The position numbers and the translations under genes were made by a program. The notes beneath the pieces were generated by a model. It had not been told where the DNA came from, made no database searches, and worked only from the letters and a program-made list of their open reading frames with translations. Positions 62,626-64,000 of a stretch of 64,000 nucleotides of DNA are shown here, in pieces. Position 1 is the stretch's first letter; the number at the start of each line of letters is the position of its first letter. This DNA comes from Stratiolaelaps scimitus (lineage: Eukaryota > Arthropoda > Arachnida > Mesostigmata > Laelapidae), in the NCBI GenBank assembly GCA_019614645.1, contig JABWDB010000001.1, positions 19,943,501 to 20,007,500 on the forward strand. The letters run 5' to 3'.

Positions 62626-63540
62626 CCATTTTTGGGCGGGCAATCTGCTGCTGTTGCTGTTCAGCCGAGACATCTGCTGTGCACGGAACCCTTCGGACAA
62701 AGGCGAGGTTGCGATTTCAGTGAAGCCGAGCGGCTTTCAGCTAACAACGGCCAGCGGTTGAAAGCTGGCAGCGGTGGCAATGACGGCAGCGGCGTGGGAT
62801 TCTCAAACTCGCTCTTGTCCATGGACCTGGGTCCGACGCCGGTTGGCCAGCTCGCCGATCCTTGGCCATCAAAGCGCCGCGGCAAACGGGGTTACTGCTT
62901 AGGAAGGGCGGTTAGGGGTTAGGGAAGTAGAAGACTGCGTTGTGTTTCCGGTCACGTCTTGAGTGGCGGGCAAGCGGCAGAGGCTGCGGCAGGGACAGTA
63001 GGGACCAGGCAACGGCACGGGGTGGCTATCACTCCATCAGACGTCTATCCTCCCCTCGCCATCCTCTATCACGCCTAGCGGGCGTACGGGCAATCCCGAT
63101 CTCGACGCAGACTACTACGCTTGTCGATGAAGGCGTAGAGACCGGTGAGGGGGTGGCTGGTTGGGTAGGGATAAGGCAAGAGCTTGGCTTCTCTCTTGTT
63201 TGGTATAGGCCGATGGGGAAAAGAGATGGCTACGAGCAAGCAAGAGCTCGAACGAGTGGGTTGGCTTGGCTTGCCGCCTTGCCTTGACTGGCCGGCTAGT
63301 AGTAAGTGAGTGAGATATCACGTCACATGGATACCCGCCTCGGGCCAAGGAGATGGATTCTGCTTCGGGAGAAGGCCCCGGCCATACTCCCGATCTCTCA
63401 TCCCACTGTTTGATTCGCGCACGACAGTGCAAGCGGAGCTCGGTCGACGACGGCTTCCAGCCTAGTACCACAAGTACTACGGCGGCGGCGACGACGACGA
63501 CGGGTCCAAACATCTGGAGGACTGTAAGGAACCATGTCGG
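62626..63540. other. GC-rich, CpG-containing block
   Basis: GGC/GAC triplets at about 63481-63503 and overlapping frames on both strands. The minus-strand frame at 63115-63711 includes a run of Asn from the adjacent ATT repeat. No domain is seen. Confidence 0.5.
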
Positions 63541-63605
63541 CGATACAAAGACAGCCGGAGACATTTTAGACAGCACTTTAGACCATGATCCATTATTACT
63601 ATAAT

Positions 63606-63635
63606 GTTGATTATTATTATTATTATTATTATTAT
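63606..63635. repeat. (ATT)n microsatellite
   Basis: About nine tandem ATT units. Confidence 0.9.
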
Positions 63636-64000
63636 CGTACAAGCTCAGTCGATACTGTGCATGTCTTAAATCCCGCTTAAACGACATGTGTATTGTATGT
63701 ATTTTATGCATATTGATGTTGTATATTCAGTTCGTGTCCGTTTGCCTCACTTCCCGTGTGCCTAGCTCGAGATCGTTCTGTATGCTCGAACGGCAAAGTC
63801 CAAAGGCTGACAAGCCAATGCAATATGGCGGTTATCAATGGTGAGAAGGAGACTCCACCCAATGATCAGTGAAACAAGGAGCGCTTAAAGGGACCATAAG
63901 CTCTTGGCATGAGGAGTACCCGACGTAGTTGTTGACCTTGCGAGAAAAGCCGTAGAAAATACCAGCCAACGTTTGATATCATATGGTACGTGCGGCTTCA
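63636..64000. other. Spacer at window end
   Basis: No gene, RNA or repeat recognised. Confidence 0.4.

Noticed and set aside
63115..63711. Minus-strand 198-codon frame with poly-Asn
   Set aside because: Poly-Asn is the (ATT)n microsatellite. The remainder is skewed with no domain.
1..64000. CRISPR arrays, operons, rRNA and phage genes
   Set aside because: No spaced direct-repeat array, no ribosome-binding-site gene strings, no rRNA-like sequence and no phage-type frames were seen.

Overview
The window looks like eukaryotic, probably arthropod, nuclear DNA. There are no operons, Shine-Dalgarno-spaced gene strings or long bacterial frames. It has many (TA)n, (GA)n/(CT)n, CAG/CAA and ATT microsatellites, arthropod-style core promoter motifs, decayed non-LTR retrotransposons, a tRNA-derived SINE with target-site duplications, and a TTAA-flanked MITE. 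The run of (TA)n tracts and CAG-rich GC blocks would suit a chelicerate such as a mesostigmatid mite. That is only an impression and has not been tested.

I find no host protein gene I would name. The longest open frames (up to about 250 codons) all sit in GC-rich blocks. There, several frames on both strands stay open at once, the peptides are low-complexity or compositionally odd, and no domain can be read. They look like by-products of base composition. The most gene-like host candidates are a short 3'-terminal-type exon on the minus strand (20233-20372) and a GC-rich leader that ends in an ATG directly abutting a consensus splice donor (34104-35239). The window is therefore probably intergenic, intronic or 5'-leader sequence of one or more large genes.

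Layout: GC-rich, CpG-containing blocks of about 1-2 kb alternate with AT-rich spacers. The blocks lie near 1.4-2.3, 12.8-14.6, 15.5-17.35, 18.3-19.3, 20.5-21.3, 21.9-23.6, 29.9-32.0, 34.1-35.2, 36.0-37.6, 38.4-40.4, 42.35-43.8, 46.0-46.9, 48.45-49.7, 50.0-50.9, 56.75-57.95, 60.1-61.65 and 62.6-63.5 kb. The blocks carry triplet repeats, a few TATA-like motifs and GC-rich hairpins. The longest spacers are 2.3-12.8, 23.6-29.8 and 50.9-56.7 kb.

Mobile DNA lies mainly in the spacers. There is a LINE relic with endonuclease and reverse transcriptase domains on the minus strand (about 7.92-8.98 kb), and a second RT relic on the minus strand (about 37.69-38.13 kb). A tRNA-derived SINE (54100-54276) has a 17-bp target-site duplication, and a fold-back at 24104-24207 is built from two opposed copies of that SINE's 3' domain. 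A MITE of about 300 bp has roughly 50-bp inverted ends (58299-58603), and a piece related to its interior lies at 3119-3203. A compact 46-bp-arm hairpin (923-1021), an 18-bp perfect hairpin (29851-29902) and a 14-bp hairpin (46097-46137) are not explained by these families.
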